From assembly GCA_947631185.1 (NCBI GenBank), contig CANRKJ010000022.1, positions 1-41,949 of the forward strand: a DNA stretch of 41,949 nt, read 5' to 3'. Below the pieces are notes generated by a model that was not told the origin of the DNA, ran no database searches, and saw nothing but the letters and a program-made list of their open reading frames with translations. Shown here one piece after another: positions 33,367 to 41,949 of this stretch. Both the position numbers and the translations under genes were made by a program. The stretch comes from an uncultured Clostridia bacterium (GTDB lineage Bacteria; Bacillota; Clostridia; TANB77; CAG-508). Position 1 is the first letter of the stretch. Each line of letters opens with the position of its first letter.

Positions 33367-33583
33367 AAATTTTTTCTTTTAAAATTTGCATTAAATTTTG
33401 TGCCTCATCTTTTGATAAAGTAATTCCTTTACCCATTTTTTCATGAGTTTCATTCCAATCCCTTAAATCATATTTAGGCTCTCTTTCATTCCAGCTAACT
33501 AAATTTAATTCTTTTTTCCATCCTTTGTCTGTTTCTGATAGTATGCCTAAATGTTCAACTATTTCAAATTTAATTTCAGCCAT
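33365..33583 (-). CDS. YdbC/PC4-family single-strand nucleic-acid-binding protein
   Basis: A 72-residue protein of the bacterial YdbC group, related to transcriptional coactivator PC4, a dimeric single-stranded-DNA binder. Diagnostic sequence: VEHLGILSETDKGWKKELNL, then NLVSWNEREPKYDLRDWNE and GKGITLSKDEAQNLMQIL. Four strands and a C-terminal helix fit the fold. The cellular role in Firmicutes is poorly defined. ATG 33583 has GGAGAGGG upstream. It has its own promoter and terminator and stands alone. Confidence 0.9.
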   Translation of the reverse strand: MAEIKFEIVEHLGILSETDKGWKKELNLVSWNEREPKYDLRDWNETHEKMGKGITLSKDEAQNLMQILKEKI

Positions 33584-33608
33584 ATTTTCCCTCTCCTAAT
33601 TTTTTTTC

Positions 33609-33637
33609 ATTCTACCATATAATTAATTATTATGCAA
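33609..33637 (-). promoter_or_regulatory. Promoter of the ydbC-like gene
   Basis: -35 TTGCAT (33632-33637), 17-base spacer ending TGG, -10 TAGAAT (33609-33614) on the minus strand; the TG gives an extended -10. Start codon is 25 bases downstream. Confidence 0.65.
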
Positions 33638-33654
33638 GAATATTTTAGCTATTT

Positions 33655-35001
33655 TTATTTTTGTAACCTAATTGTAAAAATTGTTCCTTTTGGTTTATTA
33701 TGACTAGCTTTTATTGTACCATTATGAGCTTTAATTATTGAAAAAGCAATTGCAAGCCCCAATCCTGTACCACCTGTTTCTCTATTTCTAGCCTTATCTT
33801 CTCTATAAAATCTGTCAAATACTCTTTTTATACCTTCATCACTAATTCCAATTCCTGTATCTTTAACTTCAATTAAACATTTTCCATCTTTATTAAATGT
33901 TGATATAGTTACACTATCTTTTTCTTCAGTATATTTTAATGCATTATCTAATAAAATCACAAGAACTTGATGTATTTTATTTACATCAATACTTATTATA
34001 TTATCAAAATTAAGATTCAAAATAATTTTTTTATTTTGCATTTCAGCTAATTCAATATAAGGTTTAACAAAATTCTCTATAAACTTATCTATTTCTATTT
34101 CTTCTTTATTTATTTTCATAGTTTTTGAATCAGCTCTTGCAAGCAATAATAAATCTTTTGTAAGTTTACTAATTCTTTTTGTTTCTTCTATTGTTAATGA
34201 AATATCTTCTATTTTATCTATTATTTTACTATCAGGCTCTTGTAACAATAGTTCTTGTTTAGCTTGAATTATTGTAAGAGGTGTTCTAAGTTCATGTGAA
34301 ACATTTTCTACAAATTCACTCTGACGTTCAACTGTCTCCTTTATTGGATTTAAAGTTTTTTTGGAAATTATATAACTAGCTATTATTGATATACTTATAC
34401 CAAATAAAATTGAGCATAAAATAATCTGTTTATATCTGTCAATTAAATTTTTTTCACTATCAACATTTATCATAAGTTGTATATATCTATCTTGATTATT
34501 TTCTTCTGAATCTAATTTTAAATTAATTGCTCTATAATAATAATTATTGTCAAAATTTATTTCATAAATCTTATTAAGATTATTTGCATCAAAATCTAAA
34601 TCTTCATAATAATCATCATAATTCTTACCTAAATCATCAACATTTATTATATTAAAATTATTATCTCTTAATATAAAAACAATCTTTGGATTATTTATTT
34701 TTCTAGTTAAAAAATAATCTCTTTGATTTGTAATTCCTAATCTAGGTATTATATCTTCATAATCAAAATAATTGCTATCCTCATTTTCAAAACTGATATA
34801 AGGTACTTTATAATTATACTCTATTATTTTGAATTCATCTATTGCATTTAACAGTTCTTGATCAATAGAATTATATGTTGTTATTCTTACTGTTACAAAA
34901 ATAAATATACCAAAAATTATAAATAATATTGCAAATACTATCATATTGAAAATCATGTGATTAAATAATTGATGATTTAAATTGACTTTTTCATTATTCA
35001 T
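33655..35001 (-). CDS. Sensor histidine kinase (HisKA type)
   Basis: Membrane sensor kinase of 448 residues. Transmembrane segment one at about 16-40, an external Asn/Asp/Tyr-rich sensor of about 145 residues, transmembrane segment two at about 190-213, a short linker, then HisKA with the phosphoacceptor in VSHELRTPL (His236). The ATPase domain shows LLDNALKYTE (N box), VKDTGIGIS (G1), FDRFYR (F box) and TGGTGLGLAI (G2). The external domain matches nothing I can name. The gene starts eight bases after its response regulator. The signal sensed is unknown. Confidence 0.95.
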   Translation of the reverse strand: MNNEKVNLNHQLFNHMIFNMIVFAILFIIFGIFIFVTVRITTYNSIDQELLNAIDEFKIIEYNYKVPYISFENEDSNYFDYEDIIPRLGITNQRDYFLTRKINNPKIVFILRDNNFNIINVDDLGKNYDDYYEDLDFDANNLNKIYEINFDNNYYYRAINLKLDSEENNQDRYIQLMINVDSEKNLIDRYKQIILCSILFGISISIIASYIISKKTLNPIKETVERQSEFVENVSHELRTPLTIIQAKQELLLQEPDSKIIDKIEDISLTIEETKRISKLTKDLLLLARADSKTMKINKEEIEIDKFIENFVKPYIELAEMQNKKIILNLNFDNIISIDVNKIHQVLVILLDNALKYTEEKDSVTISTFNKDGKCLIEVKDTGIGISDEGIKRVFDRFYREDKARNRETGGTGLGLAIAFSIIKAHNGTIKASHNKPKGTIFTIRLQK

Positions 35002-35009
35002 ATTAACAC

Positions 35010-35681
35010 CTATTCAGACCATATATATCCAACTCCTCTAATTGTTTTCAAATATTGGTCATAACCTATTTTTTTTAATTCTTTTCTAAGTCCACTTGTA
35101 TAAACCTCTATTACATTAGTGCTTGTATCAGAATTAAATCCCCATATCTTATCAAAAATTTGATCTTTGGTAATAATAGTATTTTTTGAATTTATTAGAT
35201 ATTCTAAAACATCAAATTGTTTTCCTAAAAGAACAATCTCTTTATCTCCAACTTTAACTTTTCTATTATCTAAATCTAAAATCAATTCTTTAAATTTTAT
35301 AGTATTATTTTCAGAATAATTTCCTGATGTCCTTCTTATTAAAGCATCTATTCTAGCAACAAGTTCTTCCCTTTCAAAAGGTTTTACTAAATAATCATCA
35401 GCTCCCATTCTAAAACCTTTTAATTTATCATCTAAACCATCTTTAGCGGTTAAAATCAAAACAGGTGTAAGAATTTTTTCATCTCTAATTTTCTTTAAAA
35501 CATCATACCCGTTCATTATTGGCATCATTAAATCTAAAATAATAACATCATAAATATTTTGTTTAGCATAAATAATTCCTTCTGCTCCATCATAAGCTTT
35601 ATCTGTGTCATATTTTGTGCAAATACATTGTTCAATTGTTTTAGATAATATTTTATCATCTTCTACTATTAATACTTTCAT
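35010..35681 (-). CDS. OmpR/PhoB-family response regulator
   Basis: DNA-binding partner of the kinase, 223 residues. Receiver domain with acidic pocket VEDD, phosphorylation site Asp50 (VIILDLMMP), and the conserved Lys in LTAKDG. The winged-helix effector domain (about 128-223) ends NVIEVYTSGLRKELKK and IRGVGYIWSE. ATG 35681 has AGGAGA upstream. It is 74 bases after mgtE with no terminator seen between them, so both may share transcripts. Family members bind direct repeats with about 11-base spacing; such a repeat lies at 41473-41500. Confidence 0.96.
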   Translation of the reverse strand: MKVLIVEDDKILSKTIEQCICTKYDTDKAYDGAEGIIYAKQNIYDVIILDLMMPIMNGYDVLKKIRDEKILTPVLILTAKDGLDDKLKGFRMGADDYLVKPFEREELVARIDALIRRTSGNYSENNTIKFKELILDLDNRKVKVGDKEIVLLGKQFDVLEYLINSKNTIITKDQIFDKIWGFNSDTSTNVIEVYTSGLRKELKKIGYDQYLKTIRGVGYIWSE

Positions 35682-35755
35682 TTAATTCTCCTAATTTATT
35701 CTGTAATATTATTTTAAAATATCAACCTTAAAATTAACTAAAAATTTTGTATTTT

Positions 35756-37099
35756 TTATATATTAACATCTATTCCCATAACAAATGTTGCTACTTTAAA
35801 GAAAATTAAAACTGAACACATATCAGAGACAGTTGAAATTACAGGTGTAGCCATAAGAGCAGGGTCAATTTTAAATTTTTTTGCAAGCATTGGAAGAGTG
35901 CATCCTAAAAATTTAGCTAATGTAACAGTTCCTAATAATGATATTGCTACAACTATAGCCAATTTTAAATCTTGATATTGAATTAAAATTCTAATACCAT
36001 TAGCTAATCCCAACATAAGTGCTACCAAAATAGCAACTCTAAATTCTTTCCAAACTACTCTAAAATAATCTTTTAGTTGAACTTCATCATTAGACATACC
36101 ACGAATAATTAGAGTAGAAGTCTGAGATCCACAATTACCAGTAGTTCCCATTATCATAGGAATAAAAGCCACTAAAATTGGAACCATAGCAAAAGCATTT
36201 TCATATCTAGTAATAATAGCTCCTGTAACAATTGAAGATAGCATAAGAATAATTAACCAAAAAATTCTATTTTTAGCATGTTTAAATACACTTGTTTTGA
36301 AATATGTATTATCACTTGGTGAAATAGCAGCCATTTTTACAAAGTCCTCATCGACCTCATCTTGCAAAACATCAATAGCATCATCTATTGTTATTATTCC
36401 TACTAATCTTTTTTCTTTATCTACAACAGGTAATGCAAAAAAGTTATATTTATCAAACATTTTTGCTACATTTTCTTTATCCTCCAAAGTATTAGTTGTT
36501 ATAACATTAACATTCATTATATCTTTTAATTTTTGATCTTTTTCTGCTATTAATAAATCTTTTAAATCAATTATTCCCTTAAGTTTTCTATCTAAACTTA
36601 ATACATAACAATTGTAAACAGTTTCTTTTTGTAACCCTATTTTTCTTATTTTATCAAATGCTTGTTCTACAGTCATATTCTCTTTTAAATCTACAAATTC
36701 TGTAGTCATAATGGTTCCAGCACTATCTTCTGGATAATTTAATAATTCATTAATAACTTTTCTATCACTATTCTTAACATTTTTTAAAATTCTTTTTACA
36801 ACATTAGAAGGCATTTCTTCAATTAAGTCTACTGTATCATCCATAAAAAGTTCATCTATGATATCTTTTAATTCTTTTTCAGAAAAACTATTTATAAGTT
36901 TCTCTTGAATATCTGAATCAAGCTCTGCAAATACCTCTGCAGCTTTTTCTTTAGACAAAATTCTATAAATTACAATCATTTTTTCATCTGAAACTTCTTC
37001 AAAAATCGATGGAAAATCAGCTGAGTTTAAACTTTCTAAATATTCTCTTAAATCATTAAATCTTTTTTCTGAAATTAGATTTTCTATTTTCTCATTCAT
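35756..37099 (-). CDS. mgtE: Magnesium transporter MgtE
   Basis: Mg2+ channel of the MgtE family. It has an N-terminal helical Mg-sensing domain (about 1-125, EMPSNVVKRILKNV, DSAGTIMTTEFVDL), a pair of CBS domains (about 130-250) and five C-terminal transmembrane segments with the PMIMGTTGNCGSQTS pore motif and TPVISTVSD. The longer frame from 37129 is not used: ATG 37099 has GGAGGT seven bases upstream, giving 447 residues. The short upstream region holds no M-box riboswitch. The transport role is well established for the family. Confidence 0.96.
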   Translation of the reverse strand: MNEKIENLISEKRFNDLREYLESLNSADFPSIFEEVSDEKMIVIYRILSKEKAAEVFAELDSDIQEKLINSFSEKELKDIIDELFMDDTVDLIEEMPSNVVKRILKNVKNSDRKVINELLNYPEDSAGTIMTTEFVDLKENMTVEQAFDKIRKIGLQKETVYNCYVLSLDRKLKGIIDLKDLLIAEKDQKLKDIMNVNVITTNTLEDKENVAKMFDKYNFFALPVVDKEKRLVGIITIDDAIDVLQDEVDEDFVKMAAISPSDNTYFKTSVFKHAKNRIFWLIILMLSSIVTGAIITRYENAFAMVPILVAFIPMIMGTTGNCGSQTSTLIIRGMSNDEVQLKDYFRVVWKEFRVAILVALMLGLANGIRILIQYQDLKLAIVVAISLLGTVTLAKFLGCTLPMLAKKFKIDPALMATPVISTVSDMCSVLIFFKVATFVMGIDVNI

Positions 37100-37131
37100 A
37101 ATATACCTCCGAATTTCCATTTTCCACAATT

Positions 37132-37137
37132 ATTATA
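37132..37137 (-). promoter_or_regulatory. Probable -10 of the mgtE promoter
   Basis: TATAAT on the minus strand, with TTTAAA at the -35 distance (17 bases). It lies 33 bases before the mgtE start and downstream of the terminator of the surface protein gene. Confidence 0.5.
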
Positions 37138-37200
37138 ACTCAAAGAACCTATTTTTTAAAGAGTATATTTTTTAAATTATAATATTTAATAATTTATGAA

Positions 37201-37242
37201 AAAACAGATGCAAATTATCAATAGATAATTTGCATCTGTTTT
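37201..37242 (-). terminator. Strong terminator of the large surface protein gene
   Basis: A perfect 19-base-pair stem (37201-37219 and 37224-37242) with loop AATA, starting AAAACAGATGC. On the minus strand it runs into a TTTTTT tract. It lies nine bases past the stop codon. Confidence 0.93.
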
Positions 37243-37250
37243 ACATTATT

Positions 37251-40200
37251 TTAATGTTTTGATTTTCTCTTTGGTTTACGTTTTAATCTATTCATATATA
37301 TAATTAAAATTAACGAAATTGTTAATATAGCAATATAAAAAGTTATATTATCACCTGTTCCTGCACTTTTAGTTTGAGCTGTTTTATTTTCTTTTTTAGC
37401 ACCAGCAGTTATTGTAACTGTAGCAGAAGCATTAAATGTTGAAGGACTTGTATTTGGATTTGTTACTCTAATATATACTACTTGTCCATTTATTTCATCT
37501 TTAAATTTAGGAATTTCTGATGTCCAATTTACTCCATCAATACTATACTCTACTTTATCACCTGGGATTATTCCATTAACTAAAATAGAATGTTCTTCTC
37601 CATCATATTCACCATTGTATGATGATACATCTAAATTAGGATGATCAATAGGTGTTATAGAAAGTGTAGAATTTACAACTGAAACTACATAATTATCTTG
37701 ATATTTTTGAGCATTAACTGTTATAGGATATTCTCCAACATTATCTCCTTGTTTAGCAGTAGTACTTAATTCATATTTTATCTTATATGATTCATATGTT
37801 TCTGTTACATTAGCTGTTAGTTCTGGAATCTTTTCATTATATTTTACTGATTTAGAATCTGCTGTAATTACTATCTCTATTGGAGTTATTGTAACAGTTC
37901 CTGATTTAATTAATTCTTGTGGTTCTGCATTTTTGTTTGTTAATTTTACATAAACAATTGAAGAATCAGTAATGTTAATAAATTCTGGTAATTCATTACT
38001 CCAAGTTTTTCCATCTAAACTATATTCAACTATGTCATCTTCTAAAATTCCATTTATAGTTATTGAATGATATTTAGCATCATATACTCCTACATATGAT
38101 TTTATTTCCAAATCTTTACGAGCATTTTTAGAAATAGTTAATTTTCCATTTTTATGTTTAACTATATAATTACCTTGATTTTCATCAGCTTCAACTTCAA
38201 TATCATAAGTTCCACTATCAGATCCTTTTTTAGCATTTGTATGAACATTATAAGTAATTACATCATCACCAATAACTCCATCAATAACAACATCAAGATC
38301 TGGTATATCCTCATTATAATTTACTACTTTATCCTGTGCTACAACAGTAACTTCTTTTGGAGAAATCTCCACTTTTGCTTCAGATTCTACAACTGTTTCA
38401 GTAGTATTTGGATTTGTTACTTTTACTTTTATAGTAGTATCAGTAACATCTTTAAAATCTGGCAATTCTGAAGTCCAAGTATCTCCTCCATCTATACTAT
38501 ATTCTACTTTATCACCTGGAATTGTTCCTTCTAATGTAACTTTGTGTTCTAATCCATCATATTCACCAGTATATCCATTTAAAGTAATATCAGGATGATC
38601 AGTAGCTGTAATTGTTAATACACCTTTTTCAGTGCTTACAGTATAATTTCCTTGAACTGTTTCAGCTTTTATTAAAATATCATAATCTCCAATATTACTA
38701 TATTTTTCAGGTAACTCATATAATTCATATACAACTTTTCCTTCATCACCTTCTAATATGCCATCTGGAACAATTGAAAATGAAGGATTTGCTTCACCAT
38801 ATCCACGTGATGCTTTTTCAGGACTAACTTTAAGTACTACAGGTCTTGGTGAAATAGTTAATTTAGCTGGCTCTACTGTAATCTCATAATTTTTATTTGC
38901 ATATTCAGCATCAACAATATCTTTATAATTTTCAACTTTTATATCATAATCTCCTATATCTGATTTACTAGTTGCATTTGTTGTTAAATCAAATTTTAAT
39001 TTATCAGATTCTAGTAAAGAACACTCTTCTCCAGCTTCATTATAATATTTTACTGTCCAACTATTTTTATCAAATTCATTTCCATATACAGATGTAACAT
39101 CATCTGGAACAATTTTTATTTTAAAAGGTTTTATTACTAGTTTAGCAACACCTTCTTTTTTGTATGTTCCACTTGTATTAGTAACAATAAGTTCGTAATA
39201 TATATCATATTCTCCTACATCTTTAAATTTTGGTGGCTCACTAAAAGTATAATCTGAATCACTTTCGCTATTTTTATATTTTACTTGTTTGTCTTTATCT
39301 AATGATTCAAATTGATCTAAATAATTTTTAGTTCCATCAGCACCTTGGATAGATTCAAAAACAGAGGTATCTAATTCTACCTGTATACTATCTATTGTAT
39401 GTTCCTGTTTAGCATTATAAACTTTTTCTGCTGATGTTCCTTTAATTTTTACCCATAATGCATCAATTGTATATTCTTTATTAGATGCCATTATATAAGT
39501 TCTGGTTGTTTGAGTTGATTTATCATTTGGATTATATATATTTGCATCTTGTCCATCTCTTTGTTTGTCAAACCAACCAACAAATACATAACCATCTATT
39601 TGAGGTGTAATATCAAATACAGATATTGTATCACCTTCCTTAAAATAAGTTTTCTTATCTTTATAGCATAAACATCCTTTAGAAGTAGTAGATAATTCAT
39701 GTTCAAAATAATCATTTATATCTACTTCTTCTCCAGAATTATCTATCCATGTTATGTCCTTTTGTTCTATACCAGTTAAATTAATATTGTAAACTAATTT
39801 TCCAGCATCAGCACTTTTATATACTGCTACATATGTGTTTCCTGCTTCTTTTGACGTTGGTGTAATTGTAGGGTTTGATGAATAGAATTTTCCATTTAAT
39901 TGCCATTCTACAAATTCAGCTGTAGCAGAATTTATAGCTGTACAACCATTTATAGTTCCACCTTCATATATATAATCAACTTCATTTGTTAAAACTCCTA
40001 CTCCACCTGATTCATTTTTAATTTCGTATTTTATATCTTGACTTGGGCTTGAACCTGTTGGTCTAAAATAAGCTTTTATTATTGTAGGACAACCATATGT
40101 TAGTTTTTTATCTTCATATCCATTTGTACCTGCAAAAGCATGACTTGTATGAATTGAATTTTCACTATATCTACTACCATTTACTGATAGAAAATCCAAT

Positions 40201-41366
40201 TCATATCCTGGATTTGGTACACCTGTAATTGTACCACTATATGGAGCCTCTATTTTATTTGTTAAATCTTTAGTTGTTGAACTATCAAATTTACCTAATT
40301 TTCCATAATTTTCATTATTTACCAAATAAGCTACTTTCTTTTCAGAACTTGTTGAAAAAACAGCTGTATATGTAGCTCCTTCAACTACTAAATCTCCACT
40401 AGGAATAAACACTGGATTTATAGAAACCACTTTTCCTTCACTATCTACCCATCCAACAAAATTATTACCTGAATTTGGAACAGCTTTTACTCCAGAAAAA
40501 CTACCTTTTTCTCCTCTATCTTTTGTTTTATCTTGAGATTCATCAACTGTTTTAGTTTTTCCAGAACCTTCAACACTATAGTTAATTGTAACATATTTAT
40601 TTTCAAATTTTGCAGTATAAGTTACATCTCCAGAAATGTCACTGACATTTGGTTTAAAATTAAGATCTGTTGATTTTGGACTATCATCTACTCCATCATA
40701 CCAACCCTTGAAAACATAACCCTCATCAACTGGAGAAAGATTAACACCTTTTACATATGTGTCTGTATTATCAACCACAAAATCACAAGCATCATCATTT
40801 GATGTTCCACAAACTGTTTTAAAATCTTTTAGTGAAGGAAGATATCCTCCTGATAAAATTCCTCCAGCTTCTGTTTTATATGTTATTGTATGAACATTAT
40901 CACCAATAGGTTTATAATATGCTGTAATTGTAGTATCTTTTGAAATTACAGGTTGAACTTGATGATATTCATTATCTGTATAATTCATTTCACTACTATT
41001 TACGTCATTAGTAGCCCATGCAACAAACTCAAATTTTTCAGGATCTAAAGCTTTTGTTCTAAGACTCTTATTAATTTTACCTGATTTTACATCGCCATCA
41101 TAAACAAAATTGTATTCAACATTTTTTTCGTATTCATTAGTATATGGTCTATCTACTTGTCTGGTTTCTAATTCAGTAATATTAGTATTATTTGCCAAAT
41201 TATATAAATATGCAACATTTTCATCATTTAATTTAATAGTAACATTGTGCTTATTTGAACTTGCCAAAAGTTCTGTTTCAGTTGCAAATATAAATACATT
41301 ACCTAATAGAAACATGCTTATTATTAAAATCAACAAAATTGCAATAATATTCTTAGTTTTACTCAT
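37251..41366 (-). CDS. Large repeat-rich cell-surface protein (InlB-like and MBG-type repeats)
   Basis: A 1371-residue secreted protein, likely an adhesin. Signal peptide at about 1-28. The N-terminal half holds five InlB/Flg-type units, each with a Phe/Val-x-Trp motif: FVAWATN (114), VFKGWYDG (218), FVGWVDS (303), FVEWQLN (485) and FVGWFDK (595). The C-terminal half has MBG-like Ig domains at about 748-840, 842-922, 1005-1080 and 1164-1240. The later ones alternate with a 72-residue module that begins Y-x-G-x-YD and contains VEYS(I/L)DG (about 931, 1091 and 1249). The tail has SAGTG (1334-1338), a hydrophobic span and a Lys/Arg end, like a sorting signal but without LPxTG. ATG 41366 has AAAGGGAG upstream. 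No function is proven. Confidence 0.85.
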   Translation of the reverse strand: MSKTKNIIAILLILIISMFLLGNVFIFATETELLASSNKHNVTIKLNDENVAYLYNLANNTNITELETRQVDRPYTNEYEKNVEYNFVYDGDVKSGKINKSLRTKALDPEKFEFVAWATNDVNSSEMNYTDNEYHQVQPVISKDTTITAYYKPIGDNVHTITYKTEAGGILSGGYLPSLKDFKTVCGTSNDDACDFVVDNTDTYVKGVNLSPVDEGYVFKGWYDGVDDSPKSTDLNFKPNVSDISGDVTYTAKFENKYVTINYSVEGSGKTKTVDESQDKTKDRGEKGSFSGVKAVPNSGNNFVGWVDSEGKVVSINPVFIPSGDLVVEGATYTAVFSTSSEKKVAYLVNNENYGKLGKFDSSTTKDLTNKIEAPYSGTITGVPNPGYELDFLSVNGSRYSENSIHTSHAFAGTNGYEDKKLTYGCPTIIKAYFRPTGSSPSQDIKYEIKNESGGVGVLTNEVDYIYEGGTINGCTAINSATAEFVEWQLNGKFYSSNPTITPTSKEAGNTYVAVYKSADAGKLVYNINLTGIEQKDITWIDNSGEEVDINDYFEHELSTTSKGCLCYKDKKTYFKEGDTISVFDITPQIDGYVFVGWFDKQRDGQDANIYNPNDKSTQTTRTYIMASNKEYTIDALWVKIKGTSAEKVYNAKQEHTIDSIQVELDTSVFESIQGADGTKNYLDQFESLDKDKQVKYKNSESDSDYTFSEPPKFKDVGEYDIYYELIVTNTSGTYKKEGVAKLVIKPFKIKIVPDDVTSVYGNEFDKNSWTVKYYNEAGEECSLLESDKLKFDLTTNATSKSDIGDYDIKVENYKDIVDAEYANKNYEITVEPAKLTISPRPVVLKVSPEKASRGYGEANPSFSIVPDGILEGDEGKVVYELYELPEKYSNIGDYDILIKAETVQGNYTVSTEKGVLTITATDHPDITLNGYTGEYDGLEHKVTLEGTIPGDKVEYSIDGGDTWTSELPDFKDVTDTTIKVKVTNPNTTETVVESEAKVEISPKEVTVVAQDKVVNYNEDIPDLDVVIDGVIGDDVITYNVHTNAKKGSDSGTYDIEVEADENQGNYIVKHKNGKLTISKNARKDLEIKSYVGVYDAKYHSITINGILEDDIVEYSLDGKTWSNELPEFINITDSSIVYVKLTNKNAEPQELIKSGTVTITPIEIVITADSKSVKYNEKIPELTANVTETYESYKIKYELSTTAKQGDNVGEYPITVNAQKYQDNYVVSVVNSTLSITPIDHPNLDVSSYNGEYDGEEHSILVNGIIPGDKVEYSIDGVNWTSEIPKFKDEINGQVVYIRVTNPNTSPSTFNASATVTITAGAKKENKTAQTKSAGTGDNITFYIAILTISLILIIYMNRLKRKPKRKSKH

Positions 41367-41408
41367 GACTATTCTCCCTTTCTATCATTTAAAAATATAC
41401 CTAGTATA

Positions 41409-41437
41409 TTTATATTATATGTAAATATATTTTTCAA
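41409..41437 (-). promoter_or_regulatory. Promoter of the large surface protein gene
   Basis: -35 TTGAAA (41432-41437), 17-base spacer, -10 TATAAA (41409-41414) on the minus strand, 43 bases before the start codon. Confidence 0.6.
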
Positions 41438-41472
41438 TAATTATCGGTGATGATACATAAATTTAATCTAAA

Positions 41473-41500
41473 TGTAACATTTTTGTAATATTTTTGTTTT
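41473..41500. promoter_or_regulatory. Three TGTAAC-like direct repeats at 11-base steps
   Basis: TGTAAC (41473), TGTAAT (41484) and TGTTTT (41495) recur every 11 bases, one helical turn. They lie just upstream of the surface-protein -35. This is the pattern of OmpR-family regulator sites; the sequence is AT-rich, so chance is possible. Confidence 0.3.
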
Positions 41501-41501
41501 T

Positions 41502-41635
41502 TGCGGGCGCCCAATGAGCGCCCATATAAATATGTTATTGATTGAATTATGTTTTTATTTTATATTTTATTATGATTTAAAATATAACTAATTCAATTCA
41601 CACAAAAAACATGCGGGCGTTCTGGACGCTCGCAT
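41502..41635. repeat. Hairpin modules and shared AT-rich arm upstream of the surface protein gene
   Basis: A reversed module at 41502-41526 is followed by the AT-rich arm 41532-41576, which matches 25721-25765 at 44 of 45 positions. A degenerate module, GCGGGCGTTCTGGACGCTCG, lies at 41612-41635. This is the same family as the copies at 70-160 and 25476-25850. There is no gene in 41367-41949. Confidence 0.85.
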
Positions 41636-41949
41636 TTCATCATTTTGATTTTTTCATATGTAGGGGCGTTCATCGGACGCCCGCAAAAATATTTTCTGAA
41701 TTTAAAATAAATGTATGGGCGTTCATCAGATGCCCGCATTTCATCATTTTGATTTTTTCATATGTAGGGGCGTTCATCGGACGCCCGCAAAAATATTTTC
41801 TGAATTTAAAATAAATGTATGGGCGTTCATCAGATGCCCGCATTTCATCATTTTTAATTTTTTCATATGTATGGGCGTTCATCGGACGCCCGCAAAAATA
41901 TTTTCTGAATTTAAAATAAATGTATGGGCGTTCATCAGATGCCCGCATT
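41636..41949. repeat. Tandem array of about 104-base units, three copies, open at the window edge
   Basis: Each unit contains two hairpin modules, GTAGGGGCGTTCATCGG... and GTATGGGCGTTCATCAG..., separated by AT-rich arms (for example TTTCATCATTTTGATTTT and AAAATATTTTCTGAATTT). The modules lie at 41660-41684, 41713-41738, 41764-41789, 41816-41842, 41869-41893 and 41922-41948. The period is 104-105 bases. The array reaches the last base, so its full copy number is unknown. A frame reads through on the minus strand, but it follows the repeat, has no ribosome site and is not a gene. Confidence 0.9.

Noticed and set aside
37100-37250. M-box magnesium riboswitch before mgtE
   Set aside because: The gap is about 150 bases and is filled by the upstream terminator and a promoter.
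41670-41948. Minus-strand frame translating through the tandem repeat
   Set aside because: It is the repeat itself read in one frame; no ribosome site and the peptide repeats with the DNA period.
41502-41949. CRISPR-like regular repeats
   Set aside because: The spacers are themselves repeated and AT-rich, not unique, and no cas gene is near.

Overview
The window is a strongly AT-rich, Lys/Asn/Ile-rich stretch of a low-GC Firmicute, most likely an uncultured gut-type member of Clostridia. The evidence is Gram-positive PolC, a T-box on aspS, GGAGG ribosome sites on nearly every gene, monoderm wall genes, a sortase and a dipicolinate synthase subunit (a spore-former trait). Nearly all genes are on the minus strand; only nfeD and its SPFH partner are on the plus strand. 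I saw no tRNA, rRNA, CRISPR array, insertion sequence or phage module.

Layout, in coordinate order (minus-strand transcription runs right to left). 202-7872: ftsH, a DUF1189-like membrane protein, alanine racemase, a FemAB-type aminoacyltransferase and a class A penicillin-binding protein, probably one cell-wall operon. 7992-14619: dprA, folD, a cohesin-like/SH3 surface protein, a sortase, uppP, dpaA and a TPR membrane protein, read from a good promoter at 14674-14702. 14779-23510: frr, uppS, cdsA, rseP, a zinc-ribbon/PH-domain protein, polC and a DUF1294 protein. polC is broken by two single-base insertions near 16039 and 15960. 23898-25389: greA and an unrecognised gene. 25476-25850: a cluster of GC-rich hairpin repeats. 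25887-29711: aspS with a T-box leader, mltG and a stalk/SH3 protein. 29919-31281: nfeD and SPFH, divergent from the previous unit through a shared promoter. 31639-37099: yhbY, a GNAT-methyltransferase fusion, a YdbC/PC4 protein, an OmpR-type two-component system and mgtE. 37251-41366: a 1371-residue repeat-rich surface protein. 41502-41949: a tandem array of the same hairpin repeats, running off the right edge.

The main theme is envelope construction. UppS makes undecaprenyl diphosphate and UppP recycles it. Alanine racemase and FemAB supply or attach amino acids to lipid II. PBP1A polymerises and MltG cuts glycan. CdsA makes CDP-diacylglycerol, RseP and FtsH do membrane proteolysis, and the sortase could anchor the two surface proteins, both of which end in non-canonical sorting-signal-like tails.

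The points most worth a second look are: an aspS T-box whose predicted specifier is AAC (asparagine) with no aspartate codon anywhere in Stem I; the double frameshift in an essential polymerase; the dispersed covarying hairpin repeat with its shared AT-rich arm; the shared-minus-10 divergent promoter at 29863-29869; and a possible tiny independent transcription unit between 31321 and 31444. Most of the window is ordinary conserved chromosome.
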